Of a stretch of DNA of 64,000 bases, positions 1-12,063 are shown piece by piece. The DNA lies in NCBI GenBank assembly GCA_033439265.1, contig JAVTVX010000026.1:13827001-13891000 (forward strand). Direction: 5' to 3'. Every line of letters starts with the position of its first letter. Within the stretch, counting starts at the first letter, position 1. This DNA is from Dillenia suffruticosa (taxonomy: Eukaryota; Streptophyta; Magnoliopsida; Dilleniales; Dilleniaceae). A program made the translations under genes and the position numbers. Under the pieces are notes generated by a model, which was not told where the DNA came from, did not search any database, and worked only from the letters and a program-made list of their open reading frames with translations.

Positions 1-78
1 AATGCAATTTTTACACCAGAAATTGTACTAAAATTCCGCTTGAAGAAACAGGAAACAAGAAAGGTAGAGAGGGGTTAC

Positions 79-550
79 ATGTGTGACCATTGTCCACGAC
101 TTCAGCAATCTGCCCAAAAGTCACGTAGGGGAATACAGCGGTTATCATAGCAGCACAAACAATCAGAGTCCAGTTGTTCAAGCCTCAGTTCCTGTAAATC
201 CCATGTTAACAGAATTGACCTGTACTAAAGAGACCTGATTTTGGAATGCCATTTTAGGGCATCCCATAATTTTGTTGTGACACAAACATGGGATTACTAC
301 CTTGTTGGAATTGTCGGAATCCACCACCAACATTATTAGTACTACTAACTTCGTGTGTGCCGGGACTTTGGCTGGGATAAGTAACAGAACTTTTGGGTTG
401 ATAAAATTGTTGTACGGGAGGTCGTTGCGGCGGCCATTGCGGTGGCTGCAAGGGTGGTGGTGGTGGTCGTTGTGGTTGCGTAAAGTTCTGAGGCTGACGC
501 TGAGGCTGAGGAGCTTGTCTTTGTATTCCACCCATTTCTTGTTCCCTCAT
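79..550 (-). pseudogene. PLAC8 / plant cadmium-resistance-like gene, first exon, decayed
   Basis: The minus-strand ATG at 548-550 opens a Pro/Gln-rich N-terminus (runs such as PPPPPLQPPQWPPQRPP), usual for plant PLAC8 proteins of the PCR/CNR type, which are membrane proteins linked to metal transport or organ size. A PLAC8 core follows, with FPYVTFGQIAEVVDNG recognisable, and a good donor (GTAACC) sits just after GGTCACACAT at 78. The pieces are in different frames: the Pro-rich frame stops at about 254, the next frame carries on to about 178, the codon where family members have Trp before TTGL reads TGA, and the core lies in a third frame. The usual Cys-Pro-Cys before the VTFGQIAE stretch reads Phe-Pro-Tyr. 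Later exons lie left of the window. Several lesions suggest a pseudogene rather than one sequencing error. The family call is confident; function is not expected. Confidence 0.7.
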
Positions 551-1475
551 CTTTTTTCTCCCTTAATTGTGCGTGTGAAACATTTCAGAAGCTCAGTTTT
601 CAAGTTTATACAATTACAGACTAGAAATAGAATTTCATTATTTGTTTGGCTTTACGTTCTCTCTGTAAAATCACATCTCAACTAAACTCCTTCACTCTCT
701 AACTTAGAAATTTTCTTTTAAGATAAAAATCAAATTTTGTAATATAACATTAGGGGTAAATATTTAATATAAAAATTAAATTTTATTTTATTCTTTTTTT
801 TATGCATATATCGACGTGATTTTGATGACTTCATCACTCAAAATATAAAGTTTAAATTAGTTTTATATAAATTTATTTTTTAACTGACTTTCCGGATTAT
901 AACATTAAGCTCGAAAAAAATGTAAATATTTTATATTATTTTATCTTTAGACACAATTAAACTTGCGAGCCTCGTACTCTCGCATCATCTTTTTTTTTTT
1001 TTTTTTTTTTTTTTGTTCTATGGATGAATCTACTCAAAAATTTGTAGTTGACAATAGAATAATAAAAAATATAATTATTATTGATTTTTTTCGAAAAATA
1101 TATGGACTATATTTTAAGGCCACTTCCATTAATATATGTTAAAGAACGGTTTCATTTAAATAAACAACGAAAACAAAAAATGGAAGAGATATAAAATGTG
1201 ATTACAATTTTTTTTGTTTTTTAATCATCAGTATCCGGGTTTTACTTGACTAATCTATTTCGAGTACTATATGGCCCATTTTTAAGAGTTAATTCTTCTA
1301 AATCCTTTTTCGTCTTTCTCAAAATTCAAATTCGAGATTTTTGATTAAGAGATAGAGTGTTTTTGGCTACTCAATTCAAAGGAGTTTGGTAAATATGATT
1401 ATAATAATGTATATATAAAATATGTCGGTAATTTTAAATCAAAATAATATAAAAGAAAATAAAAATAAAACGTTG
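551..1475. other. AT-rich intergenic DNA with a long poly-T run
   Basis: No coding signal is visible on either strand. The stretch holds a run of about 25 T at 990-1014 and strongly AT-rich sequence up to the solo LTR that starts at 1481. Confidence 0.6.
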
Positions 1476-1480
1476 CCAAC
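1476..1480. repeat. Target-site duplication CCAAC, left copy
   Basis: CCAAC lies directly before the TGTAACACTG start of the solo LTR and is repeated exactly after its end at 4244-4248. A 5-bp duplication is typical of LTR retrotransposon integrase. Confidence 0.8.
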
Positions 1481-4243
1481 TGTAACACTGACCCTCGGTG
1501 TATTCTATAGTGAATTCCATTTCATATATATATACATATATGTTGTTTCTATTACTACAGGTTCATGAATTTTCACCAAAAAAAAAATGATATTTGACGG
1601 TAAAATACAAATCGGATCAATTTTGACTCAAAGAGATTCAAAACCTTAATTTCATATTAAATAAATTAAATTAGGTCTAATATAAGATTTTGGGCCTAGT
1701 ATGAAATTATGAAAATTTTAGGGGTCAAATTAGAATTTTTATAAGTCAAAGGACTTGTTAGCAATTAACAAAACTTAAATGAAATGTGACAAGTGTATTC
1801 TTGTGTTGAACAAGTGTTATAGTGAGGATGACAAGTGTTGGCCAAATGGAGATGAGAAAGGCAAGGTGGGCCAATGAGAACACATGCACACAAAAAAAAA
1901 GAACCAATCAAAACACATGCAATAGTCAAAATGATCCTATGGTTTAGATTAATTGGAGATTTGATCCAAGGGTTGTGACTTATTAACACAATAATAAAAG
2001 AAGAAGGCCTTAGAATACTTGTTCATTCTTCCCAAATTCGTGAGAACAAGGAGAGAAGCAAGAGAGGAAGACAAAGAAAGTGAGGTAAGAATTTTATCCT
2101 GTCTTACTTTAAATGTTATTTCTGTTCGTGATTCATCTCTGTTTTAAGGCATCTTAGAGCCAGAATTTGAAAATGTGATAGTTATATGAATTGTAGATCT
2201 AAGTCTTATCTTTCCAACGAGGTACGAATCACCAAATTCTGATGCCTGTGCCAAAAGTTATGGCACGTTTCCTGAAACTCGACATAGAAGCGTCCTGTTT
2301 CGAACCTTGACAATAGTGAGTAAAAACGACCCCTCTCCAGTCTTAGTTTGAAGAAACACAAAACATGAAAGTTATAGATATATGCCTTGTCTATAACATA
2401 TAAAAATTGCAGCCATTTCGCATGAGGAAATTGAAAGTTATACAATTTTCCTTAAAACTGTGTTGACAGAAACTGTATGTTTCACTAAAACGTATCTGTC
2501 CTGTTCGTGAATTTTGTTCAACCCCTTCCAGACATATTTAGATACAACTCAAAACACGAAAGTTGTAGATCTACATCTTAGCTATAACATGTTAAAATTT
2601 CATTAGACTTTGATGAGTAGGATGAAAGTTATAGCTTTTGTACGAAAACTGGACAGAATCTGAAACTTAAATATGGCTGTAACAAAATGAGGCTTACCGG
2701 GAATTCTGTGATTTGAATCTGAGGAAGTGTGCAAAATGAAAGTTATAGTGCTATCCCTTAGCTTTAAAATGAGATAAGAATCATCTGATTTGGATTGGTA
2801 TAGCCAAAGTTATAGTCTGTTTTCCATGACTGCGCAGGTTAAAAATCTGCGGACTGTTTGTCTCCCTAAGAGTTATTTGAGTTGAACGGAGGGGACACTT
2901 GATTTATGCTTTGTGGAAATATTGGGGAGTGCGTTATCCTCCCCTAACTGTGAGTGGGTCTTGACATCTACTTTTAATTAATACCGTGTTTTAAAAAGCT
3001 TTCAAAAGCATGATTTAAAATGGTATGATTAATCTATTCTTCTGGATTTATGAAAATGTTTTGTGATATATGGAGTGTCCCAACTTGTTTATATCGATAT
3101 GCATCCATGATTTTGATACTTGATTGTGCCACACTTTGATATATCCACATGATTTTATACTTTCATTGCATATTGGCACATGCTTTTGACACGATAAGGC
3201 TTGATGATTTGGCTTGAGATATGTGATTTGGGCTGGATGCCCCTGTGGATACTATGATGATGATGATATGCTTCCTATGGCATTCCGTAGTTACGAAGGA
3301 CATTTGGTAGAGGCACCTGTTGTGCCCGGATACGCCTCTGCAGGGGGTATCCGCCAGATCGTCATACATATTGTATAAACAGTCGTCGGTTAAACCACTC
3401 CGGGGAGGACCTTGGTAGGTCTAGCACCGGCGGGTTTCCACACACGCTTGATCCTTGATCCTTGATACGTGTACGATATATATATACAGGCTAGTTGGAG
3501 TAGTCTGTGGCCAACGTTGAGATAGAGAGTCTTATTTTATTACTTGCACTGTGAAAACCCCCAACATTGCCCGTCCTTGGCCATGGTCGGCCCTTGCCGG
3601 GATATTTTCGGCTGGCTCTATACGATATAATGGACATACATACTGGATGCATATTTGATTTGATACGTATGCTGTGAATGATTTATTGAGATATCATAAT
3701 ATTTTTTTTGCATACTATAGATTTATTGGGACATAATTTTGGCACTCCTAATTCACCCAAAAATTAATTGTAGCATGTCATTCCCCCCGACTTGCTGAGT
3801 ACCAACCCCCTCTCTATGGTACTCACCCCTCACATTTCCCTCCTACAGGGGTAGATTCGGACCGAGAGATTTGTGTGCATTGTTGTATTGGATATTCTTT
3901 GGAGACTACTGGGCCGGGGTATGACTACCCGCTCTTCCGCTATATATTACGGTTATTGTTTCATCTTGAAAAAGTTAGGATGACCATTGTATTTGTTTAA
4001 ATTGGGATGACTGTATTTATAATTCTTCTGGTCTGTATAAGGTTCACTCAAACTCATTTTAATTTACATTGAGGCATACATGTATTATTTTTATCACTTG
4101 GGGATCTTTGTGATTTGGAAACTTGGATTATGTGAATGTTACAGCCTTACGGTGCTTTGATATGCAAGACGTGGTGTCCGTGCATCTAGGTGTCGCGGTG
4201 GGCTCGTTGCGTGCCTGGCTCGGGAGTGGGTCGGGGCGTGACA
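1481..4243. mobile_element. Solo LTR (about 2.76 kb), probable Ty3/gypsy
   Basis: The unit starts TGTAAC and ends GTGACA, so it has the 5'-TG...CA-3' ends of an LTR, and it is flanked by the perfect 5-bp duplication CCAAC. The right end, with GGGTCGGGGCGTGACA, is of a kind common at plant gypsy LTR ends. I see no gag, pol, primer-binding site or polypurine tract inside, so this is a solo LTR left by recombination between the two LTRs of one element. Interior oddities: the phrase GAAAGTTATAG or a close variant recurs about six times between 2366 and 2810, and a GC-richer 3' half (3240-4243) contrasts with the AT-rich surroundings. A long non-autonomous element with these ends is the alternative; finding full-length relatives elsewhere would settle it. 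The class (gypsy) is inferred. Confidence 0.75.
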
Positions 4244-4248
4244 CCAAC
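4244..4248. repeat. Target-site duplication CCAAC, right copy
   Basis: Exact match to 1476-1480, directly after the GTGACA end of the solo LTR. Confidence 0.8.
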
Positions 4249-4745
4249 CGTGGGGATTGCAAAACTTGGTTATACTCAATAATTGATCGTTTAAAATAAT
4301 ATGTTGATATATTATGCCTATTTACAATGGGAAAAAAACAAGTAGAGGAGGTGGAGGCCGAATGGCACTAATTAGTAATCCAGTAGCCTCGTCATTCAAG
4401 GACAACTCAAGTGATAAACTCTCCCCACTTCTATTCTCCACTTCTATCCTCCATTTCCCAATTCAATCCCTCTTAATTACGTTCCTTTATATCAAAAAAT
4501 AAATAAATAAATAATCTAGTGACCTTTTGGCTTCCAACCGGAGTATCATGCAAGGATTCTACATTTACAATAGGATCCTAAATCAATTTTCCTTGATATA
4601 AAGAAAAAGTGCTTTTAGTTTTTTTTTTTTTTTTTGATATTATTATGAGAATCTTAAATCCCTATAAATAATTAATTTTAGGTCATATAAAATTAATATT
4701 TTTACTTTAAAAAATATCACTATTAAAGTAGTAACCGATAGCCCT
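4249..4745. other. Intergenic DNA, nothing recognised
   Basis: AT-rich sequence with an AAAT run near 4495-4513 and a poly-T run near 4619-4635. I see no gene. Confidence 0.5.
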
Positions 4746-5577
4746 GTTATGACACCCGAGTTGAGTTCAGGTATCATAATACCCGAGCTCAGCTCAAGTC
4801 TGCTATAGGTGAGCTCAAGCTCAAGTTTGTCGAGCCTGTCAATCTAGAGCTCGAGCTCGACTCGAAGTATCATCGAGGAGCTCGAGCTCGAGTGTCGCGG
4901 GGCAAGATTAGGCCCGAGCCAAGAAGTGAGAGAGAGAGAGAGAGACAGGAAGTAAGAGCCTAGAATTTTCTGGGATGTTTGAAGACTTGAGAGCTAGGTC
5001 AAGATAAGAGAGGAATGAATCATTAAACAAATCGTCAAAAGCTTAAGAGAGAAGAAAAAAAATTACAAAAGTCCTAAGTTTACAGATCTTGTAAAAACCC
5101 CAGACAGAGAAAGAAAGAGAGAGAGAGACAATACTTTTGAATCGACCTCTGCGTAATGAAATTGGAGCAGCCACAGAGAGGAGAACAAGATTTTCGTTGC
5201 ACGCAGAGCTTGAACTACTTAGATCCAAGGATGAGAGCCGAGATGCGAGACGGCAAGAGGAGCTCTGCTAGGTCACCGCGAGAGGAGAGAACACATCAAG
5301 GATCCATAATGAGAAATGACGAAAGGGTTAGGAGAAGTGAAATGTGAAATTACATTTTCATCCTTCAATATTTTAAACCAAAGAATTATTATTTGTAATT
5401 TGTTAAAAACAACAGGGACATACACATAATTTTGCATGTACCGGATAGCTCGATAGGCTTTCGAGCTCGACACAATATGGGCTCAAGCCCGAACTTGATA
5501 CAGAAATAGCTGAGCTCGAGCTCAAGCTTTGACCGAATAGTGTCAGGGTACCCGTAACACTACTCGAATGTCATAAC
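4746..5577. mobile_element. Possible non-autonomous DNA element with GTTATGACA terminal inverted repeats
   Basis: The left end GTTATGACACCCGAGT is mirrored at 5562-5577, whose reverse complement reads GTTATGACATTCGAGT. Both arms are rich in GAGCTC/CTCGAG palindromes (4770-4890 and 5450-5530), giving the unit foldback character. The middle is unlike the arms: purine-rich, with GA repeats at 4927-4945 and 5115-5128 and short frames of no known family. No clear target duplication could be aligned, so the exact borders are uncertain. The interior may be captured host sequence. Superfamily not assigned. Confidence 0.4.
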
Positions 5578-6411
5578 AATTCCAGTAACTGAACACAGAA
5601 ACAAATATAAATTGACAAAAGCTTTTGAATATCAGCTTGATAATAGTATTTTTCATTTTTCAATCTCTATGTCGTCTATCCTACCTGATCTCTTGTTTGA
5701 TATAAATTATTAGATGAATATTAGCTTTGAAAGGATTATAAAAGTTGAGAAAGATAAAAAAAAGTAGATAGATTCGAATGAAAACGTTATTTATGATATA
5801 GTATTGACAGAAAATAATTAATTAAATAATATATTATCTCTATTTTTTATGTACTGAATTTATCTAATCAATATACTCAAAATTTGTGCTTACTATCTAA
5901 TGAAGTGCCTAGATAATATTTTTCTTGAATAAATTTATCTTTTTTGTCAAAAATAAAATATGCACAGCATTTGTTTCCAATCAACATCAAGGACTAATAT
6001 TTAGGTCTCAATTGATAATTCCTAAATACAAACGATAGCACAGAATTTGACTCAGCTTGGTGACCATAATTCCTGTTTACCTAATAACCATGATTGACTA
6101 TAGACACATAATAAGCCAAAATTATGAATTTTTGAAAACCCCATAAAGGGAGCCCACAATTTGACAAATCACCCCATCCCGCTTTTGATCCATTGACTCA
6201 AGATGATGGAGCAATGTGCGTGACGTTATGAATCTAATCAAAAAGGAAAAAACAGCCCAGGAGTCAAAATCAATTGAATTAGTATCTAGACATGAACTAA
6301 CGTTCAAAATTAGAAATATTCTTTGGATTTGGATCCATTTGGAGACGTTTTACCAACCCAAGAGTTTCATTCATCGACCCTAATCAAAGCATCTTTTTTT
6401 AGCTACTTGTG
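5578..6411. other. AT-rich intergenic DNA upstream of the 133-residue protein gene
   Basis: No coding signal. The last 100 bases are less AT-rich and lead into the TATA box at 6412. Confidence 0.5.
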
Positions 6412-6419
6412 TATAAAAT
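6412..6419 (+). promoter_or_regulatory. Putative TATA box
   Basis: TATAAAAT lies 73 bases before the chosen ATG at 6485 and in front of a pyrimidine-rich leader (CCCTTCTCTCTCAACC). This position argues that the ATG at 6485, not the longer in-frame start at 6323, begins the protein. Confidence 0.55.
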
Positions 6420-6484
6420 CCGCAAACCCATTTCCTTGGAACCCAAATTCAAATCCCTTCTCTCTCAACCTCTGCATATGCAAC

Positions 6485-7370
6485 ATGGAAATCTACACAA
6501 ACCCATTTTTAAAAAGTGAAATCCATGATGATTTTGATGAAGAAGATGATGTCTTCTACGCTGATCTCAGAAGGCAAATACTTCTATTAACTGCGGAGGA
6601 TGAGGAGGAGGATTTGCTTCAAGATAAGTTCGAAAACGCGGTTAAGTCCAACAGGAGGAGTGGGAACAACTTGAAGATCAATTTTGTCGCTCAATCTGGA
6701 AGCTATTTCAGTTGGTGTGTGGATGAGGATACAGAATCAGTACCACCCTGGATGTTGAATTTGTGGAGAGCCGGCAATGGAACTGGAGTTTTTATTCCTC
6801 ACATTGTCAAGTCTAGAGGAGTACAAAAACAAGGTATCTTCTTTTCCACCTATAATGCAAAAGACTCATTCTGGCAGAAATACTAAAAGTTCCTTTTCCA
6901 TCAATTTCTCCTGCTAAAACAAACCATATCTTAGACAAAAACTCTCCTTTTTTTCTTTCTTTTGGATATGGTGCCCAAAAAAAAAATACCTTATCATTTT
7001 GCATTCGCAAGCCTGCCCTTCATTTATGGGTTCTCAACATGGGGCAAAAACAAAACTATACATTAAGATGTGCAAGGTGTAATACGTGTATTCACGGAGG
7101 TTATATTTTTCAGGGCAAATAACTTCTGACATAAATTTTTTAGTCATAAATATAATTTTTTAAAAGAAAATTGAAAAAGCAGTCCCGGCCGCCCCTCCCC
7201 CTCCCGTCGCTGCTTTCCTGCACCGCAGAACATGCCGCAAGATTGATGATGCAAGATAAATATTCTTTTTATAGTTCTACATTGACTAAGATTTTTGGTT
7301 TCCTTGGTAAATTGCAGGGAAACTTAACAATGAGAGGAGGAAAACATACAAGAGAGTTGATAAGAAATAA
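6485..7370 (+). CDS. Conserved plant protein of unknown function, 133 aa, two exons
   Basis: Exon 1 is 6485-6833 and exon 2 is 7318-7370, joined through CAAG|GTATCT and TTGCAG|GG; the join keeps phase and the protein ends YKRVDKK. The N-terminal third is acidic ([18 protein letters not shown]), followed by an EDEEED stretch. The middle carries [18 protein letters not shown] and the motif [13 protein letters not shown]. The tail is basic. No signal peptide or membrane segment is seen. The order acidic head, [15 protein letters not shown] core, basic tail matches small plant-specific proteins I recall as uncharacterised; some databases may use a DUF name (perhaps DUF4050), which I cannot verify. 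The frame continues upstream to 6323, but the TATA box at 6412 lies inside that extension, so the ATG at 6485 is preferred. Function unknown. Confidence 0.7.
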
Positions 7371-7920
7371 CCATGAGAAGCACGAGGATCGACAGTAAAA
7401 ACCAGAAACTGTATAGCATACTTCTGGCAATTCATTCTTTTGCATAATAGAGCACATCCTCTTAATAATTGTAACAAAGCACTTTGCCAGTAAAAGATGT
7501 TACCGTTCCACTCTTGTCTGCAAATTCCATCCATGGCATTTTTCCTTTCAATCTAAATAACTCATGGCGCATATTCCATGGTATGGCTCGGTAAATGACT
7601 TGAATAATTTCGTACCACATAGAAGTGATTACATTGGGTCAAGCAATCGGAACAGATGCATAAGTTACAGGATAAGGCTATAGCATGATACAGTCATTAC
7701 TGAAGCACTACCTATCCATATAAAGCTTTTCAGTAAGAGCAGCCAAATCTATTAACCATGGTAAAAAGGCAAGGATCCTAAGCCATGATCAGCCTTGTGT
7801 TAGAGAGGTAAATTTTGTGATTCTCCACCCGGTTCTTAATCACTCAAATTCCGGTAGCCATTAATTATTTTCTTACAAAATCATCAGTGGGATCTCAATT
7901 CGATCATGGGGAAGGTTATG
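7371..7920. other. Converging 3' regions of the 133-aa gene and the PAN-like gene
   Basis: Probably holds both 3' untranslated regions, since the two genes point towards each other. No further coding region is seen. Confidence 0.5.
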
Positions 7921-10900
7921 TCAGTCCCTGGGGCGTGCTAACCACAAAGAGCTCAGAGCACGGAGACGGGAGAAATAATCGTTGATTACAATAAGTGCAC
8001 AGGCTGCTTGAGGTGTGGACAAAATTCGATGCATTTGTTGCAGAGTCTGCTGCCTCAGAAGATCAGCCTACAGAGAAGAGACGTGTGGATATATTTTATA
8101 AATAAAACTATACATCACCCACCAAAATTCACTGATTATTCACAGACTTTTGTAAAAGATAATCTTATCCCTAATTTGACTAGCATAGTTTCTATGATGT
8201 AGTGACACAAAACAGTGAAATTGTTCAATTACCTGGTGAACGAAATTCTCGAGTGTAGCAAGCTTGCCCAAGGAGGTTGCCATTTGACCTATGTAGTCTG
8301 CAACATTTCCAGACCCACCAGTAGGGCCTAGCAAGGTGGAAGAGAGAGTTTCTACAAGAGATTGCTGCAATGCTTCCATCCCTTGAGACAAGGCATCCTC
8401 AGCCTGTTGAGATGACTGCTGCAGGTTACATATGCCCATCAATTGATGATCGGTCAAAGGTTCAAGATGATTCCCAAGTATCTGAAATTTGGAGGGGGGG
8501 GAGACTACGAAGATGAGTCAATATATTTTCTACAAGTCCTTGCTTAAACAAGCCATTAATCGAAGATATTAGCTCAAGTCTCTCACCTTGAGAAATTGAG
8601 AGGATCAAAATCCACCTAACCACATAAAACATCTCTCGGCAGGTGTTTTCCACATGCCCGAAAGCATGTGGAATACATCAGACTTTGCACCTAAACTCTT
8701 TAGCCTAAATACTTTGTCATAATGAGTCATCACACCATCAACTAGCAGACGCAAATCATTGTCAGCCATATTAGAGTTTACAGCAGATCTAAGCTCACTG
8801 ATCAGCCGCCGATGTTCATCAAGCCATCGTGCATAGTCCATGTTGAAGGCCAAAGCTCCTGAAAACATTGTTATGAGTAGAGAAATTAGTAAGCAGGGGA
8901 ATTCAGGCACAACTTCATGCAAGCATATAAAATGAATGCCCTAGGAATTTTTCTTACAATAGCCTCATAGAAGTGCAAGGGACTGCGACGAATTAAAGAT
9001 TAGATAGCAAAAGCTTAAATTGTCCTTACGTGCAAGACTCAACGAACAAATATTTAAAAGCATCATTAGCCCCTTTTTGCAATGAATGACAATGCTCGGC
9101 TTATGGACGCAGATAGCTTGCTCTTAATGACCAAAAAATGAAATGATAGAGCAGATCACATTAAAAATAAATAAATAAATAAATACAAGGCCTAGAAAGA
9201 ACCGGTGAAGGACCCCCATGTAGCAATATTTTGCCTCTCACACTATAGTAAAAATCACAATATAAATTCCTAGATTGCAATACATCATAAAGAGCAGCTT
9301 CTTTACATAAAAGTAAAATGTATAGCCTGTGAAACAAAAAAGATATATAACATTGTAAAATAAACGAACAGAAATAGATGCACAAGCATGCAGCAGTATC
9401 TATAGGGCGTTGGAAGTAGCCTCATCTTGCAACAAATGACAGATTATGTTTGGAAGTGGCAATTGGAGAGGAAATCAAGAGGACCAGACCAAGCCCATGG
9501 AGTGAACAAACAAGTAACAACAATTCAAACAATCCTAAATGGTCATCTAAGATAGCAGAGTACATCAGTTTCTATCCACTAGCTGCAGAAGGTGGTCAAA
9601 CTATTTTCCAAAATCATAAACGCTTGTCATTTTCTGGATGTAGAAGTGGATGAGAGAAAAAATGGAGGAGACAACACTATCCCACTCAATTTCAATCGTA
9701 CGCCATCACTCCCAACAGTGGGGCTAATTATTTCTAATCAATTTCTTGCACAACTCAAAATTAAATTAGACTTGGAGAAAAGCCCTTGAATCACCTTAAC
9801 AAAATTGAATTATGGATGAAAAGCACCAACAAAGTAATCATGAACACTAACCACTTCCACTGAATGGATGAAATTGGTCCCCTGAATATCCCGTTGCAAC
9901 AAAAACACCCTGCATTAGAAGATATCATTAAGGCAAAATTAAATCTCATGCAAATAGAAAATGATGAACCGCTTCCCAAGTAAGGAGGAAGAATATTTCT
10001 ACACCTGTTGCCTTGCTTGTTGAAGCTCCTGCTCTAGCAGAGTAAGCTTAAGCCTGCTATTTTCTAGCTGCTGAACATATGCCTATCCAAAATAAAAACC
10101 AGGAAATGCATCATGCCCATTACACATAAGCAGCTAAAATATCACAAAGTCAGCAAGAGGGACGGGGAAATGACAATTAGGCTGATGCTTAGAATGTACT
10201 CGATTAACCTGTTAATTCCATTATGCCACACTTGCATGTGACATATGTGAGAAAACATACTATAGCAATGATAATGCCAAAGGTCATGTCCATAGTCCCA
10301 AGTGCACCAAACCAAATTGGGGAAAGCTTCATCGTCTCTTGCTCAGTTTATTATGGATAATAGACTGCAACAAAATACTACCTTCTTCCTGAGGTGACTC
10401 TTCCTTGCAGCCTCTTGATTTTGAGCCAGCCTACAAAGCGTCTGAAAAAATTACACAAGACAAGACAACACATTAACCTTCGAACATGCAACTAGTTTAT
10501 GTAGCTACAAGCTAAGATACCGATTTCTAAACCTTCTGGTCACCAGTTCTCCTCTTTGAATGATCCATAGAATCCACAACTACAATAGTTCCATGATGAG
10601 CTCCACAAAACTACAGGAAAAGAAACCTTCAGGGCCCAACACAGTCCAACTTTGTCATTATCAGAATCAACTAAACAGCGTAAGAGCTCAACCAGCAGCG
10701 GCAGCTAAAAGAGAAGCATGCCCCATTCATACGGACAAGTTTTCTTTATCGATGAGCCAATTGATATTCAACAAAACATAGTTGTCAGATTTGAAAAATC
10801 CTATTGCAAACCAAATAGGTCAATCTGGAAATTATTGGCCAAAAGTTATCATTTGGAAAGTAGACTCCACACAGACAAAAGGATTCAATAGGTCCCAGCA

Positions 10901-12063
10901 GACATTGCACAAGTGGAGGTTAAGAATGTGATCCAAGTCAGAAACCCTCAATTTTTTTCATCCTTTGAAGTTCTGGTTGTTATCTTCTGAGTGGTGATTG
11001 ACGCATTGTACACATAAATACAGCTAAATCCTCCTCATCCATTTTTGCAAACTTATCACCAAAAGATAGACAAACACCTGAATTCTAAAGAATTCCAAAA
11101 AATTGAAAGCGAACCCAATACAAAGTTCCAACTTTTCTTCCGAAAGTTATTTTTAGCCACATTTAAATGCACAAAAGAAGAGGTTCTGCATTGCCAAAAA
11201 GCCATTAGAAATTGTAGGTTCCAGCTAATCCCTCCTCATAAATATTTTCAAACTTATCACCACAAAATTAAAGAGAGATACAAACGTCAAAATTAGCCCC
11301 AAAATCATAAGTCAACCCCATAAAAGACAGCAACTTGTTCTATGCTAAAATTACAAATGCAAAAACATCTGAAATATTCAACAAAATTAAGCAGCAATTT
11401 TACATTCTAACCAGCTAACATATTCACAGAAAAAAGGAAAAGGAAGCAGACCTGGGTTTTATCATCATTGTCAACATCAGTAGAAGTGTCAGTCTGTTGA
11501 CTGTCAGCAATAGCAGATTCAGCCCAATTCTCAAAATTCCCATTTCTCAAAGGAGCAGATGAAGCCACTGTCACCACTCCTGCACCCTTTTGGAACATCA
11601 ATGGCCCTGCATCCACCTCCACTCCTTCCCCCACTCCTATCTCTATGCTCTTTAAAAAATTTCAAAAAAACAAAATTGGTAAAACACACAAACAGGTAAA
11701 TATGAAGAGAGAGAGGGGGGAGTACCGATTTCAAGACACCGAGGTTAATGCCAGAAACAATGGAAACATCGTCGTGCTTCATATTATACATGGAATCTGC
11801 TCCCAATTTGAAAACCAGAAAGAGGGCAGAAAAGAAATCAAAAGAAGAAATAGTAGTTGAGGAATGTTAATGGTTCGACCACCACATTAAAAATTAAATG
11901 ATTTGCAGACAGAGAGGGGGGGAGAGAGAGAGAGAGAGAGAATACTTCGACTTAAATCAACAGCATCGTCGTGAGGGAATCCAGTGGGATGATCAAGCTC
12001 CCCCAAGTCCGAGAAACTTGAGTGATTGCGACTATTTTCATCGTCTCTGTTCACCAAACACAT
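7921..12063 (-). pseudogene. PAN: PERIANTHIA (TGA8)-like bZIP transcription factor with an in-frame stop
   Basis: Ten exons on the minus strand: 11952-12063, 11726-11796, 11452-11649, 10533-10610, 10382-10441, 10005-10082, 9852-9909, 8587-8858, 8233-8481, 7921-8067. Together they are 1323 bases, 441 codons in one unbroken phase, against about 450 residues for Arabidopsis PAN, which controls floral organ number and meristem activity in the nucleus. The N-terminus has PAN-type features (HDDAVDL, VDAGPLMFQKG, QQTDTSTDVDNDDKTQ) absent from short TGA2-type proteins. A bZIP region follows, then a DOG1/TGA domain with FHMLSGMWKTPAERCFMWLG and a C-terminus LRALSSLWLARPRD. Damage: codon 8605-8607 is TGA where relatives have Arg (GGF-R-SS). 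Three basic-region arginines read Cys (10433-10435), Gln (10415-10417) and His (10394-10396); His replaces the invariant DNA-contact Arg of the N-x7-R bZIP signature. Later AARA reads AACA (7999-8001). The start at 12063 is the only ATG in frame; an upstream non-coding leader exon is possible. Truncated or non-DNA-binding, so most likely a pseudogene or nonsense allele. Confidence 0.85.
8605..8607 (-). other. Premature TGA stop in the PAN-like gene
   Basis: The + strand reads TCA, TGA on the coding strand, after the residues WLGGF. The family has Arg here (GGFRSSELLK) and the frame goes on correctly for about 140 more codons through two further exons. CGA to TGA is a single CpG transition. 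Confidence 0.85.

Noticed and set aside
302-685. 127-codon plus-strand frame with many Trp and Arg
   Set aside because: It is the antisense shadow of the Pro-rich PLAC8 N-terminus (CCA/CCT codons read as TGG/AGG).
1765-1989. 74-codon Cys/His-rich minus frame
   Set aside because: Sits inside the solo LTR; no conserved zinc-binding spacing.
6323-6484. 54-codon N-terminal extension of the 133-aa protein
   Set aside because: A TATA box at 6412 lies inside it and the residues have no conservation I recognise; the internal ATG at 6485 is preferred.
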